64,000 nt of DNA, taken from contig CM067372.1 in the NCBI GenBank assembly GCA_034401795.1, forward strand, positions 17,759,924-17,823,923, written 5' to 3'. The position numbers and the translations under genes were made by a program. The stretch comes from Chaetoderma sp. LZ-2023a. Its lineage: Eukaryota; Mollusca; Caudofoveata; Chaetodermatida; Chaetodermatidae. Shown here one piece after another: positions 53,170-64,000 of this stretch; the stretch's first letter is position 1, and each line of letters starts with the position of its first letter. A model generated the notes under the pieces. That model had not been told where the DNA came from and did not search any database. It was given only the letters and a program-made list of their open reading frames with translations.

Positions 53170-53382
53170 CCGCAGGCCTGTGCTGTTATGGCAACCTGTT
53201 GAAACCGTTCTCCATGAGGTTGCCTTAATTTATTTTAGGGGACCTGAAATGGGTTACCTTAATCTGTTGATTTTAGTATGGACATCAATGAGCTTTCTAA
53301 GGTTTAGGTTACCATATGTCTCCTTAAAACATATAAGGGAACCTGATATGGGTTACCATTGGAAATATTACAACACAGGCCT
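53170..53382. mobile_element. MITE with CAGGCCTGTG terminal inverted repeats
   Basis: A 213-bp insertion that interrupts the 33-bp satellite. Its ends are exact 10-bp inverted repeats (CAGGCCTGTG ... CACAGGCCTG). GTTACC/GGTTACC and TTATTTTAGGGGACCTGAAA lie inside. The satellite resumes with TGACGTCATACC. The superfamily is not clear. Confidence 0.8.
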
Positions 53383-53545
53383 GTGACGTCATACCACAAC
53401 AATGATTCACATGATGACATCATACCACAACAATCATTCATGTGCTGACATCATACCACAACAATCATTCACATAATGACATCATACCACAACAATCATT
53501 CACCTGATGATGTCATACCACACCAATGATTCACATGATGAGTTG
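53383..53545 (+). repeat. 33-bp satellite, second block
   Basis: Five more copies of the CAACAATCATTCACATGATG unit after the MITE. Confidence 0.93.
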
Positions 53546-54470
53546 ATGACGGCACTCCATGATTCTCATGTTGTGTCGCATATCAAAAGTATGTTCACTG
53601 AATGCCATAGAAAATTGTAGTTGTGAAACTCTGAATTTTTGTCTGGACCATATTTTCCAGCGTTCACATTTAGTCATCAAACTTGGTACTAGGGGCTTCT
53701 TTTCGCGAGTGATTTGGTTCGTGGAACCAATGACCACGGACCAGAAATGCCAAAACAGCATTTATGTAAACTGACGAGGCTTGCTGATTGCAATTTCGTG
53801 CCAATGCTCTGAACCCACAAGCATTCTAAATTGCGTTAACTTCAGCAATTAATTTGATAGTAATTCGATTTAAATCGCAGACGACCACATACACTAAAAT
53901 ATTGACAAGATCTCGTCATTCAGATCTCGTCATTAAAATAACCATCGGCAACAACGAACCAAGATCATAACTCGGTCACTGGTTCGCCGAACCAAGTCAG
54001 TAAATCTTCAACTTCCAGAACGCTAAAACGCACGAACCACGGACTGCATCAGTGGTTTACTGACTCCGTCAGTCACGAAAACACGCCCATGGATGCATTG
54101 TAGTCTGAATGAGTGTCATGTATCAGTAGGTCAGCATGACCCACTCTTCATAGTTGACAGATTAAAGATTATTCTGTTCTGGGCTGCAGTTTCAAGTTTT
54201 GTACACAGTAACTAACCTTGGTGCATGGATGCATTGTAGGTGAATGTTATGTTCTTGTCTGGGCTTTAGTTTTATGACGGTTTTTTTACATTAACTAATC
54301 TTGATGGCAGAAGGGAAAACTTTTCAACTTTTTGCTCAATCTGCAAACTATTGGCAATCTGATGTTTTCTCAATAACTATATCATATAGCACACAAACCG
54401 AGAAAAGCAGATTTTGCATACGCCTCTACGCTCTGTAACGTTTTGCCTACTCAATACAAGGCAGATGTCT
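53546..54470. other. No gene supported
   Basis: Mostly unique sequence. Two diverged tandem copies of a 130-bp segment (CATGGATGCATTGTAG ... ACTAA(C/T)CTTG) lie at about 54090-54225 and 54226-54310. The 76-codon frames on both strands near 53531-53774 have no known domain. Confidence 0.45.
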
Positions 54471-54700
54471 TCTCAACCAGGTCTTAACCTTCTATGGGCC
54501 AAGATTAGTCAAGGAAATCTGCTCAGTGAATGGCCATGTGCAATACAAGAGAAGGCAACTTTGTCATCGAGCCAGCCATTCCAGTGATAAATTTTCAAAA
54601 ATAGTATTCCTTTGGCCTGCAAATGGACATTATTCCTAAAGACCATTACAGAGGCTATTCTTGGCTGGCTTGACTAACAAATGGTTAAATTAGATGAAAA
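54471..54700. mobile_element. Hairpin MITE, family 2, partial
   Basis: TCATCGAGCCAGCCATTCCA, GTGATAAATTTTCAAAAATA and CTGCAAATGGACATT mark the right half of the element. The left arm is largely missing (CAATACAAGAGAAGGC remains). Confidence 0.65.
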
Positions 54701-55004
54701 ACAAGGTGTTTCACTTCACACAAAAGTTGTGTAAATTTATTCTCTTACCAAGACAGAGCAAAGTTTACAGCAAAGTTTACACACGAATGAATACATAGAT
54801 ACATATAGCTACAAGAAGAACCTCACTAACACACTATCATCATCAGAGAAACATAATAACAGATCATTCCATAGCTGATCATACTGCTGAAACATTACCT
54901 CCCTGTGTACACAGTACCTGATGATGACATTATACCCCGTTAATTAGACACTCAAACATCTGTTAATCTAGCTGCTGGTAATATGCAGGCATTCTTAACA
55001 CAAC
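54701..55004. other. No recognisable feature
   Basis: AT-rich sequence; a minus-strand AATAAA-like signal near 54736 is the only hint of a transcript end. Confidence 0.35.
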
Positions 55005-55165
55005 TTAACCCATTCACCAATGAAGTCCCCATATCTCATTTTCAAGACAACCATACAGGAAAACTAGAATATTTTTAATCAAATTAATTTTCTGAATATT
55101 CAACAGAATAAATTTTATATCGTAAAGAATATACTTTTTCCAGAATTTGACGGTGAAAGTGTTAC
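55005..55165. mobile_element. Hairpin MITE, family 1, TTAACCC end
   Basis: The left end is TTAACCCATTCACC and the right GGTGAAAGTGTTA. Inside are CTAGAATATTTTTAATCAAA and CTGAATATTCAACAG, a shortened hairpin. Confidence 0.7.
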
Positions 55166-56100
55166 GGTTGAATGATTTTTGCCGATAGATAACAAATTGT
55201 CTCACAGAATTTTGCTCAAACCATGGCAGACAACTCTTACACATTGAAAGTAACATTAGACGTTTCCAAAGTGCAGTTATCTCCCTTCCCATAAGACACC
55301 ATCTATCTATCAATGATAAGAGTTATCTCCCTGAACATATGACCATCGATTTAACCCTTGAAATTCCATTTATGAAAGATCAATGTAGTGCGACAAGAAG
55401 GACTTGTATTAACCATTTTCAAAATATTCAGCAAGTCGAGTTTTTGCTCATTATTGTCTTGCAGGAGTTGGGAGAGCGAAGGTGGATACCATATCATCAT
55501 TTTGTCCTTGTTTTTCACTCCGATGTCCACTGTCCTAAAGATCTACTTCAACAAACTGACTATTATGACTCAGGCTATGGAAACTTTACTTGGTCTGAGT
55601 ACGGATGACTTAAGCCAGCCAGATTTGATTCAAACTTTGCTGATACAATACAGACTATATTGTCCCTATATCGTGATGTCACAATTCATAATTAATCTTA
55701 AGCTGTTGAATATTTTGAAATTAATTTGGATGGAAGCTGTCGCTGCTGAAAGCATCAATGCCTCTATTCTCTCAATATGTTTTTACCCATCAACGGATTA
55801 TTATGCAACTATTTTAGCATTTAAACATCCTATAACATTGAAATATCAGCTTATTGATTTAATCATTCACAAAATACCCATCAATCAGAGACAACAAGGC
55901 AGATGTGTGGAGACAAATATTTGATATATATGCATGATGGAGTTTTCTCAATTTCGATCACACTTTCAATGACAAAGATATCCAATGCTTTCCACTTAAA
56001 GATAGCAATACTGGAATGTTGCTGACTAGTGTGTATAACAATAACTGTAATGGTCAAGTCCATCACAAACACATTATGTAGTGCTCTAGATCTTTGTATC
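55166..56100. other. No gene supported; half hairpins
   Basis: AAGCTGTTGAATATTTTGAA at about 55690 starts a family 1 hairpin that has lost its right arm, and CATTTTCAAAATATTCAGCA at 55416 is an orphan right arm. An open frame of 178 codons (55388-55924) crosses both and is therefore repeat DNA. Confidence 0.5.
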
Positions 56101-56215
56101 AAGATAAGATTATTTTTGAAAATTTACTAATGGAATGACTGGCTTGATAACCTAACCATGAGTTGCTCGATAACCGAGTCAGTTATTCTAGTGGGAAATT
56201 TAACGCCAGAAATTT
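56101..56215. mobile_element. Hairpin MITE, family 2, diverged
   Basis: TTTTTGAAAATTTACTAATG, GAATGACTGGCTTGATAACC and CTCGATAACCGAGTCAGTTA show the core, with an insertion at the loop. Confidence 0.65.
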
Positions 56216-56945
56216 GGTTGCAATGCAACCATGAAGCTCGACTTTACAATGAACCATGAAGCTTGACTTCAAACATAAAATACATATATAGAAGGCTTAT
56301 CGATAGACTTATCAATGACCATGAACTTTGACCTCAAAGTAACTGTCACATCTCCTCTCATTAGCACGTGTCCAAGTTTGTGTGCAGCATGATTAACATA
56401 ACATGAGAACTACTAGGTTGAACTTTTATTGCTGAAAGTCATTTACCAAAATCATAATATTGAACCTTGACCTTTTGACCACAACATCATTGTATGATAT
56501 CCTACAATTATAAGGAAGTTTCTGTCCATGGTTGGGTTCAGTATACTTAAGCAAAGACTGACCATGACCTTTTAACCACAACGGTTATTATGTGATACCC
56601 TCTCATTATAAAGAGGCATATGTTCAGGTTTGTGTTCAGTATGAATAACCAAAGATGAGATATAAACAGCTAAGCTAAACTAAACGGAAAATGTTAATGT
56701 TGAAAAAAACAACATTCTTACCTAGGTGACAGGAACTGTGACATTTTGACCTCAAAGATCACCGAGTGATGCCATATCATTACAAGGAAGCATATGTCCA
56801 GCTTTGGGTCCAGTATGATTAATCAAACATAAGATATAAACTGCTAAGTTGAGCTAAATGCAAATTGGACGATGACGACGACACCGCTGCCACACCACCG
56901 GGCGACATACAGGGTATCGCAATAGCTCGTGTTAGTTTGTACAGT
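56216..56945. repeat. Dispersed repeat built of ~190-bp units (TGACCTTTTGACC...)
   Basis: Diverged units share (G)ACCTT(T)TGACCTCAAAG, GTGATACC, ATTACAAGGAAGCATATGTC and AGTATGATTAA. The run ends GACGATGACGACGACACCG and ATACAGGGTATCGCAATAGC. I associate this arrangement with dispersed mollusc repeats. Non-coding. Confidence 0.6.
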
Positions 56946-58298
56946 CGAGCAAAGATTCTTTTCTTGGTCTGCAAATAAAAACTTGTACATCAGAAAATTA
57001 AAATAATCTTGGCCAAATTTGACCACATAATGGATAAGTCGGCTGACAACTGTTAATAATCTCCCATAATGCAATACACATTCCGATGAATCCCATCAGT
57101 ATACTCAAACATCAGATTTCTGTTCTCCAATTTCTCTCTGATATAAATGAATACCGTAAGATGAACGAGGTACTTCTAATGAAAACTTGATGTGCCAATA
57201 CTACAGACAAATGTGCACCATTTAAACTCGTGATTAGACTTATTATTATAATGTAGTTATGGGATAATAATAGTAGTAATAATAATTGTTATAATATTGT
57301 TATTATTGATATGTCTAGCTATCACCCTTAGAAGCTATCATATGATAAACACTATAAACTACTTACAAGTTTCGATGAACAATACCACAGTAAACAGGTT
57401 TATAGTATTTAATGTATTATGGACAATGAATACAGACAATAAACTAGAAATTACAGTAAATATTGTAAAATTACAATATAATTACTATATATTGCCATGG
57501 GCAAAATATGCATTCACGGACCTCAGTGGAATGATTAGGTTTTGTTGTTATTGTTGCTGCATTTTTGTATATTTAATGATGTTGTGCTGGTGATGGATGT
57601 AGTTGCTGTTTGCTATTGGTTGTTATTGTTTGCTTTTGGTTGTTGTTGTTGTTGTTGCTGTACAAGATGTCTAGTATAGAAACTATATAATTACAATAGT
57701 ACAATTTCCAGCATGCATCTGAGTGCATGATTGATGACTGCTCAATAAGCGGACAAATGAAGACTTATAATTCTCAGCCTAGATTGTCTTGTAACAAACA
57801 CCCTCTAACTAACTCATATAATACTTATCTATCTGACGCTGTAAACATTCTTATATATTATATCCTAACATGTTTTCAAACTTAATATTCTTCATGTTAC
57901 ATACACCTTTTTGGTACCTTCATCCATATCCATCGTGAAACATTCAAACATGTCCTTCAGTCCTATTCCATTGCTAAATATTCAAAGTAATGTTCTTTCG
58001 GAAGATGCACAATATTCAAAGATATAACCTTTATTCAGTCAAAGTTCAGCATTCAACTTTCAGTAAACGGATGCTGTTACACATGCAAAGTTATGTCCTT
58101 CAGTTAGCATCAATTGTTTAACGTTCAAAGCCTATTATAAGAATACTATTTTCTAGAATCCTAGCATTATAAGATGGAACTTTGACATGTCATGTTAGAT
58201 ATCAATGAAAAATCAGTGAGGTATTTACACGTGCCCTGATCGAGTTACAGCGAGCCATATTCAAGTCTCATTGAGAGATTTACCAAGTCAATACAAGC
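56946..58298. other. No gene supported
   Basis: AT-rich sequence with ATT/TAA runs near 57240-57310 and TTG/GTT triplets near 57600-57660. No exon-like frame recognised. Confidence 0.4.
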
Positions 58299-58491
58299 TT
58301 AACCCTTTCAATGACAAATCACTGATGAAATAAACTTGTTATGAAATAAAGTACTGGCTACTGTTGAATATTTTGAGATTAATATGACCGGAAGCCATTG
58401 CTGCCCAATACCAATCTCAAAATATTCAACAGCTTTACTGTATGTTAGCCTTCTAATTGAAATGCAATGAATTTACTGGTGAAAGGGTTAA
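58299..58491. mobile_element. Hairpin MITE, family 1, complete with TTAACCCTTTCA ends
   Basis: Exact 12-bp ends TTAACCCTTTCA and TGAAAGGGTTAA. The hairpin core is at 58361-58432 (CTGTTGAATATTTTGAGATT ... AATCTCAAAATATTCAACAG). TTAA at both ends followed by CCC fits the target site and termini of piggyBac-type elements. Confidence 0.85.
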
Positions 58492-58654
58492 TCAGTTAGG
58501 CGTGGCTGGGAGGGTGAGAGATTTACCGAGTCAAACTATATTTGAAATTTTCCCTCTGTAAAGATAGTGATTACTTAGTCATCTGTGTTCCATAAGGCGT
58601 TCAGTTAAGACTTCTTAAGACGTAAGTTTCTTACAGTAATCTACACATTGAACC

Positions 58655-58885
58655 GTTAACACTCATCAGCCAAAAATTACTTCTGCAGGGGTCTTGAGAA
58701 ATGTTCATTTGCAGACTATGAGAAGACTATTTTTGAAAATTTACCACTGAAATGACTGGATCGATAACCGAGCCAGTCAGTGTTAAATTTTCAAAAATAT
58801 TCTTCCATTTGGTCTGCAAATGGACATTTTCTATGAGAAAGTTTAAATTTTCTTGAACAAATTCGAGGATTCAAAGGTTAAGAGA
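58655..58885. mobile_element. Hairpin MITE, family 2
   Basis: GTTCATTTGCAGACTATGAG, then TTTTTGAAAATTTACCACTG, GACTGGATCGATAACCGAGC and TTCTTCCATTTGGTCTGCAA. The ends are CGTTAACACTCA and the degenerate GAGGATTCAAAGGTTAA. Confidence 0.8.
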
Positions 58886-59394
58886 CTGAAAAGAACCATA
58901 ATATATCCAAGCAGGGCTAAACTACATTAAACATCAATAACTTAGTACATTGTATCACATGTGACGACTATTATTATTATTATTATTATTGTTATTATTA
59001 TTATTATTCAGGTTATACTACAGGTATCTTCCACCACAACATATTATCTGCATATATTAGTATTAGCTAGCACTATATTACAGGTTAACATACGAGTTTC
59101 ACTTTCTACACTTACATCTATATGTAAACATATTATTATATTAGTTATGTTCACTAATGACCCTAACTATTATACATATTATTATATTAGTTATATTCAC
59201 TAATGACCCTAACTATTATACAATATTATAAACGTGCCATTACAAAATTATAGTGTTGGAAAAAAATAATATAAAAAAAATGAATAACACAAAGCGAAAT
59301 TAAATAAGACTAATAATAATATTAATAATAAAGATCTATAATGGATAGTGATAAGCTTTTAACGTTATGGACATTACATAGAAATAACCCATTT
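58886..59394. repeat. AT-rich spacer with ATT microsatellite and a short duplication
   Basis: An ATT tract lies at 58968-59008. A 46-bp direct duplication with TATTATTATATTAGTTATRT and TCACTAATGACCCTAACTAT lies at about 59130-59222. Confidence 0.6.
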
Positions 59395-59600
59395 ATGGTC
59401 AAGCCAGCCAAATCCCGCCTCTGCAGTGGTTTTAAGGAATGCTCATTTGCAGAATAATGTTTTTGAAAATTTACAAATGGAACAACTAGCTCGATAAATG
59501 AGCCAGTCACTTCATTTGCAAATTTTTAAAAGATAGTGTTCTTTTGGTCTGCAAATGGACATTCACTAAACAACAATATGAACTTTCTTGACTAATCTCG
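59395..59600. mobile_element. Hairpin MITE, family 2, diverged
   Basis: CTCATTTGCAGAATAATGTT, GAAAATTTACAAATGGAACA, CTAGCTCGATAAATGAGCCA and TCTTTTGGTCTGCAAATGGA in the family order. Confidence 0.75.
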
Positions 59601-59734
59601 CCCATTATGGTTATTAAATGCCACTAGGGCGTTTAACTCAGCAATATAATGCCTCATAAACTTATATAGCACATCATGGCAACAAATTGACAAATCACCC
59701 CACCCAAACCAAAAAATATATTCTCTACAATAGA

Positions 59735-60035
59735 ATCCTTATTCTGTTGAATATTTTGAAATTAATATGACTGGAGACCATTGCAGCAGCAATGGCTTCC
59801 AGTCAAATTAATTTCAAAATAATCAACAGTTTTCCTGTATGGTTTCCTTGGAAATGGCATACGGGGAACATATCGGTGAAATTGTTAAACTTTTCAAACT
59901 TTCAGTCCAAATATGATCACGTCTTTACAATGTTAAAAGTACTCTGGTTTACGAATATTTTAAAATTGCTTTTCGGGTGTGGAAGCCCTTTGTTTTCAAA
60001 ATATTCAACCGCTTTGATGTATGGTTGACTTGAAA
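59735..60035. mobile_element. Hairpin MITE, family 1
   Basis: The core at 59744-59829 runs CTGTTGAATATTTTGAAATT to AATTTCAAAATAATCAACAG with CATTGCAGCAGCAATGG at the loop. A second, weaker half (GTTTTCAAAATATTCAACCG) follows at 59992. Confidence 0.75.
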
Positions 60036-60333
60036 GGTAACGAGTTGTCAGAGATGAGACGGTAAATATTTAGTACTATTTATTTACCTCTATCTTATTT
60101 AATAAACCAAATAGTTTTGCCAAAATTCATCAAGATTAATATTTTCATAAACAATCTTCAGTTCAATTGACAATCAACAAAAGGGTCAATTTTCATGAAA
60201 AGTAACTATCAGAGGAACGGTCATCATTCTTTTTTCTTAGCTTGGCAGCATTGCCCAGGAACTTTTCTATGAGAAGATAGAAATAGTTTCAAACAAATTT
60301 GAGGGTTAGGTTAATGTGAGAATAAATACATTT

Positions 60334-60672
60334 AAAATCATAAAAACAAATAAACCGGTAGATCTCATTCCAATTCCAGATCTAATGTCCTTCCACGGAG
60401 ATCTATAGTGGACATTTAGAATCATATATAACAAATAAACTGGTAGATCTCATTCCAATTCCAGATCTAGTGTCCTTCCACGGAGATCTATAGTCGACAT
60501 TTAGAATCATACATAACAAATAAACCGGTAGATCTCATTCCAATTCCAGATCTAATGTCCTCCCATGGAGATCTATAGTGGACTTTTAGAATCATACATA
60601 ACAAATAAACCGGTAGATCTCATTCCCATTCCAGATCTAGTGTCCTTCCACGGAGATCTATAGCGGACATTT
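60334..60672 (+). repeat. 85-bp tandem repeat, four copies
   Basis: Copies of AATAAACCGGTAGATCTCAT, TCCAATTCCAGATCTAGTGT, CCTTCCACGGAGATCTATAG with 85-bp spacing, over 90 per cent alike by eye. Confidence 0.93.
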
Positions 60673-60814
60673 TTAATTAGTTCATTAGATTAACCTCCTT
60701 ATTAAATCAATAGATGGCAGACAAAATGCACTGTAAACAGCTGATATCGAGAAGTTATTGGTTTCATTGGTCTGTATCAAATCTCTAATTTCTAGGTCAC
60801 ATTTAGCCTATATG

Positions 60815-61015
60815 TAGGCTGGATTCATTTTCAGTCTATTAGGCCATTACACAGTTTTTACTCGCCCACCCATTGAATAGTCCTGGGCTGAGAGAGGCAA
60901 AGAGAAGTGAATCTGCCTATGTTTTCACCGATTGTGAAATAGTTATGTACAGAGACATGAACCAGGAGCGCTGGTTAAGAATGTCAGGATGCTAACCACT
61001 AAGCCACCATTTCCT
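60815..61015 (-). mobile_element. tRNA-derived SINE
   Basis: On the minus strand AATGGTGGCTTAGTGGTTAG (box A) and CTCCTGGTTCATGTCTC (box B-like) lie about 30 bases apart. A tRNA-unrelated body follows (CCTCTCTCAGCCCAGGACTA). No acceptor-stem pairing, so not a tRNA gene. Confidence 0.6.
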
Positions 61016-61100
61016 TGTCTGCGGTTATCGAGCCAGCCATTCCAGTGCTAAGTTTTCAATAATAGTCTTCTCTTGGCCCGCAAACAGACATTCCAAAATA
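61016..61100. mobile_element. Hairpin MITE, family 2, right half
   Basis: GGTTATCGAGCCAGCCATTC, CAATAATAGTCTTCTCTTGG and CGCAAACAGACATT match the right half of the family. Confidence 0.65.
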
Positions 61101-61945
61101 CAACTGCGAAGGCCAGTTTTTGCAGAGTTAATTACCGAGTGTGTGAGAGAGTTGTCTTAATAATTATTGAAATCCTGTGAATTAGGATAAAGTGTGTAAA
61201 ACATGCTAAACAAAGGTTTTGGCAACTGAATTATAGACTACCAGTAGAATCATAAATAAACAATATATTAATTTTAATAACACTAAATAATTAAATAATT
61301 CTTAGTAATTTACTATTTAATATAATTTACATAGAACTCAATATTTTCACCATAATTTAAATATGATACATTTGTCCTTCTATATACATAAATTGTTAAA
61401 CTATTCACATGTATAGGGCTTATACTGAAACCAGATCACCTCTCTATCACCCATGTAGATATGTTCAAATGCTTAGGACAATGAGGTATTTTACAATGAT
61501 TCTACATATACACGTAATAATAATTATTATTAAACAATCATTATGATTAATTATTATAATTATTATTATTACTATACAGTACAATAATAATAATAAGTAA
61601 TTAAATAATTATAATATTCAGCTGCTTATATGTCTAAAAAGGTTAACAAACAACGACGCTACCATTCGGCTACTGGAGCGAGTGGTCCCAACACTGTTCT
61701 AACATGTCTACTACCTAGCTGGCGTATTGTGCATCGATACAGAAGCACATTAACCACAGCGAGTCTACCATGTATTAACTCCATGACTGACACATTTAAC
61801 GATGCTGCACAGTTTCTGGCTTGATGGGGCAACTGAAAAGCAAGTAATTAAACTAAATCAAAAGGTTTTTGCGCCACTCTCATTATAACACGGCCATGTA
61901 AGCATATTCTCAAACTAGGCTTATGATCCGACCTATATACTGTGA
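61101..61945. other. No gene supported; very AT-rich
   Basis: Runs of TAATTATTATT and AATAATAATAATAA at 61510-61620. A 64-codon frame at 61630-61824 has no domain. A box A-like word on the minus strand lacks box B. Confidence 0.4.
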
Positions 61946-62177
61946 TTAACCCTTTAACACCCATATCAGCCAAAAACGGGTTCTACAGTGGTCTTGATAA
62001 ATGTCCATTTGCGGGCCAAGAGAAGACAAATTTTGAAAATTTACCACTGGAATGACTGGCTCGATAACCGAGCCAGTCATTCCAGTGGTAAATTTTCAAA
62101 AATAGTCTTCTCTTGGTCTGCAAATGGGCATTTTCTGAGAAAATTGAAATTGTCTTGAATAAGGGTTAAAGGAATAA
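61946..62177. mobile_element. Hairpin MITE, family 2, best-preserved copy
   Basis: TTAACCCTTTAACACCCA starts the element and GGGTTAAAGGAATAA is its decayed right end. The core has perfect 33-nt arms (62031-62063 and 62069-62101) around ATAAC, with TTTTGAAAATTTACCACTGG and GGCTCG/CGAGCC at the neck. The stem continues outward through CCAAGAGAAGAC/GTCTTCTCTTGG and CCATTTGC/GCAAATGG with few mismatches. Confidence 0.9.
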
Positions 62178-62825
62178 GGAACTATTAAAAGATGTTGATC
62201 GTTAACTTCATAGAATGATAAAGCTACCATCATCAGTGAAACAGCTGAGATGAAGCAGAATAATACTGTCCAGCCCCTTTAACAGTCACTCTGCTGAATG
62301 CAGACACACAAATAATATTCTATATCGCCATCATATAGTCATCGTTATATTTGTATAAAGCTGATTAGATACTACCTCATAGTTAAAATTCTGATGAGTT
62401 TGAAAAAAGTTTGACTGACTATCATTGAGTGGTAGTAAATATTTTCAGTAACTGATTTTAAAATACTCAGCGGATATGATGGTACTACGTTGGTGGTACG
62501 ATGGTGATATGAGTAGCATTGTGCACAAAAATACAGTTAGTTATACAGTAATGTAATTGTCAGATCAAAATATTTGTGAACACAATTTTGCATAAGAATT
62601 GCTGAGAGAAATGAAAAGAACTGGCAAATTAAATGGTGTGTCAAGGGAGGTAATACTGTAGAGAAATCATTGTCATGATATCTATCAGCACGTTTATGCG
62701 AAGTAGAGTTAAATACCATCAGATCTATCTGCATTACAATGCTTTTAAATCTTATCAAAACTGACAAGATATAAATAAACTAGTTACATATATATATATA
62801 TCAGGCTGCCAGTGTATACATAGTA
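62178..62825. other. No recognisable feature
   Basis: AT-rich sequence without gene or array; a short AT tract near 62789-62800. Confidence 0.4.
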
Positions 62826-63054
62826 TTAACCCTTTAACTCTCAAGCTGGCCTAAAACTGAGTCTGCAAGACATCTTGAAAGATGTCCATTTGAAAACCAA
62901 GAATATTTTTGAGAAATTAGAAACTAAAATGCCTGGCTCGAAGTGCGGCATTCTAGTGCAATATTCAAAAATAATATACACTTGGTTTGTAAATAGCCAT
63001 CATCTTTGAGAAAATTTAAATTTTCTTTAATAAATTTAAGCATTAAAGGGTTAA
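62826..63054. mobile_element. Hairpin MITE, family 2, exact TTAACCCTTTAA ends
   Basis: Exact 12-bp ends TTAACCCTTTAA and TTAAAGGGTTAA, 229 bp apart. The core (CCTGGCTCGAAGTGCGGCAT) is decayed. It confirms the TTAA-CCC termini of the family. Confidence 0.85.
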
Positions 63055-63183
63055 TTATTGACTAGTACCAGTCTAGCATAAACTGTCTTTCAAGAATCGA
63101 GGAGCAGCAGCAGCCAGGTCGTCCAAACAGCCTATCTAACCATCAGTCAGTTACTATATACAGACACAGCTCATAGTACATTC

Positions 63184-63360
63184 CCAACCCTTTAACACTC
63201 AACCTAGTCTAAAACCGCTTCTGTATTGGGATTGAGAAATGCCCATTTACAGACCAAGAGATAACCGAGACAGTCTTTCCAGTAATAAATAATCTCTTAG
63301 TCTGCAAGTTAGAAACATTTTCGATAAGAAAATTGAACAAATTTGAGGGTTAAATGGTTG
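63184..63360. mobile_element. Hairpin MITE, family 2, internally deleted
   Basis: CAACCCTTTAACACTCAACC, GCCCATTTACAGACCAAGAG, ATAACCGAGACAGTCTTTCC and GAGGGTTAAATGGTTGA in order. Part of the left arm is missing. Confidence 0.75.
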
Positions 63361-64000
63361 AAGATTTTAGCAATAATTTACCCGCTTCATTTATTCAGTG
63401 AAAATAAATGTTGTTTATTTTAACAATGGTGATGTTGATAGACACAGCCACAACTTTCAGCAAAACCAATGTCAAAATAAACAACAGGTTCGATATGATT
63501 GTTAAACAATGTGATAGGAATGACCCTTTATTCAGCTATCATCGGTCTCAGAAGCATATGATACTTGTCTTTAATGAATGTCTTACGCTAATTCACACAA
63601 AACTCCATCTTAGGCTTATTAATTAATGTTAATTACAAATGTAATTATTAATTTAAGGAATTATTTAACATTTTCTTTCTAAACTGCCTTCCTTCATCAA
63701 AGTTAATTCTTTCCACGCGCTGAAACCATGAATATAGTGGAATTTTCTGATTGATAACTTTATGAATACAATTTAATTTAGATCTCACTCGGAGCACGGC
63801 ACATTACCAGGCCGTTATTTCCAAACAGACTTGACAGAACATGGATAATAAGCTGCATGGCCTTTGATCGATTCCTCAATAACACTCAGATTTTCAGGTG
63901 ATATTAATTATGGTCTAACATAGACCGCATGCTATATACCCTAGGCTGGCCACTGCTAGCTCAGTCCAATCTCCCTCAAGTTATTACAATACATCATCGT
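63361..64000. other. No gene supported
   Basis: AT-rich sequence. A 72-codon frame at 63408-63626 has no recognisable domain. Confidence 0.4.

Noticed and set aside
55388-55924. 178-codon frame
   Set aside because: It runs through pieces of two hairpin MITEs and has no domain.
61640-61700. Possible tRNA on the minus strand (GTAGCCGAATGGTAGCGTCG)
   Set aside because: It has a box A-like word but no box B and no cloverleaf.

Overview
This is a metazoan nuclear window. It has spliceosomal introns, a DIRS retrotransposon, a PIF/Harbinger transposon, LINE remnants, tRNA-derived SINEs and a very heavy load of tandem repeats. Several dispersed repeats, such as the family that opens with AGCTCACCTG and closes with CCAGGTGAGCGATACAGGCC, look like repeats I know from molluscs. 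A mollusc or other lophotrochozoan is therefore my best guess; this is inference, not proof. The only host gene I can support is the 3' end of a heterotrimeric G-protein alpha subunit gene on the + strand.

Layout. 1-4584: penultimate exon (250-337), a 4.05 kb intron and the last exon (4391-4584) of a diverged G-alpha gene. The intron opens with about 33 tandem copies of a 33-bp unit that is recognisably the end of the upstream exon plus its splice donor. It also holds a long inverted repeat with a dead LINE in its loop and a hairpin MITE. 4735-5712: two further tandem arrays downstream of the gene. 6086-13088: a DIRS element with inverted ends, an internal complementary region, gag, RT/RNase H/methyltransferase-like and tyrosine recombinase frames; RT is broken by a small deletion. 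13096-27500: nested DNA elements, hairpin MITEs, microsatellites and short arrays. 27517-47272: a 43-bp satellite (about 255 copies) broken by a LINE 3' end, a duplicated copy of that LINE now split by a Harbinger transposon, and a 3.44 kb LTR-like insertion. 47335-53545: five more arrays, including a 33-bp satellite carrying CRE-like and E-box-like sites. 53546-64000: AT-rich DNA with many hairpin MITEs whose ends read TTAACCC...GGGTTAA, a SINE and an 85-bp array.

The genes of the window fall into three units. The G-alpha exons would encode the nucleotide-binding NKxD and TCAT-like motifs and the receptor-contacting C-terminus. The DIRS genes would act together in reverse transcription and recombinase-mediated integration of a circular intermediate. 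The Harbinger transposase and Myb-like protein face each other in the usual two-gene arrangement. The most unusual signal is the amplification of a real exon/splice-donor junction into a tandem array of donor sites inside the same intron.
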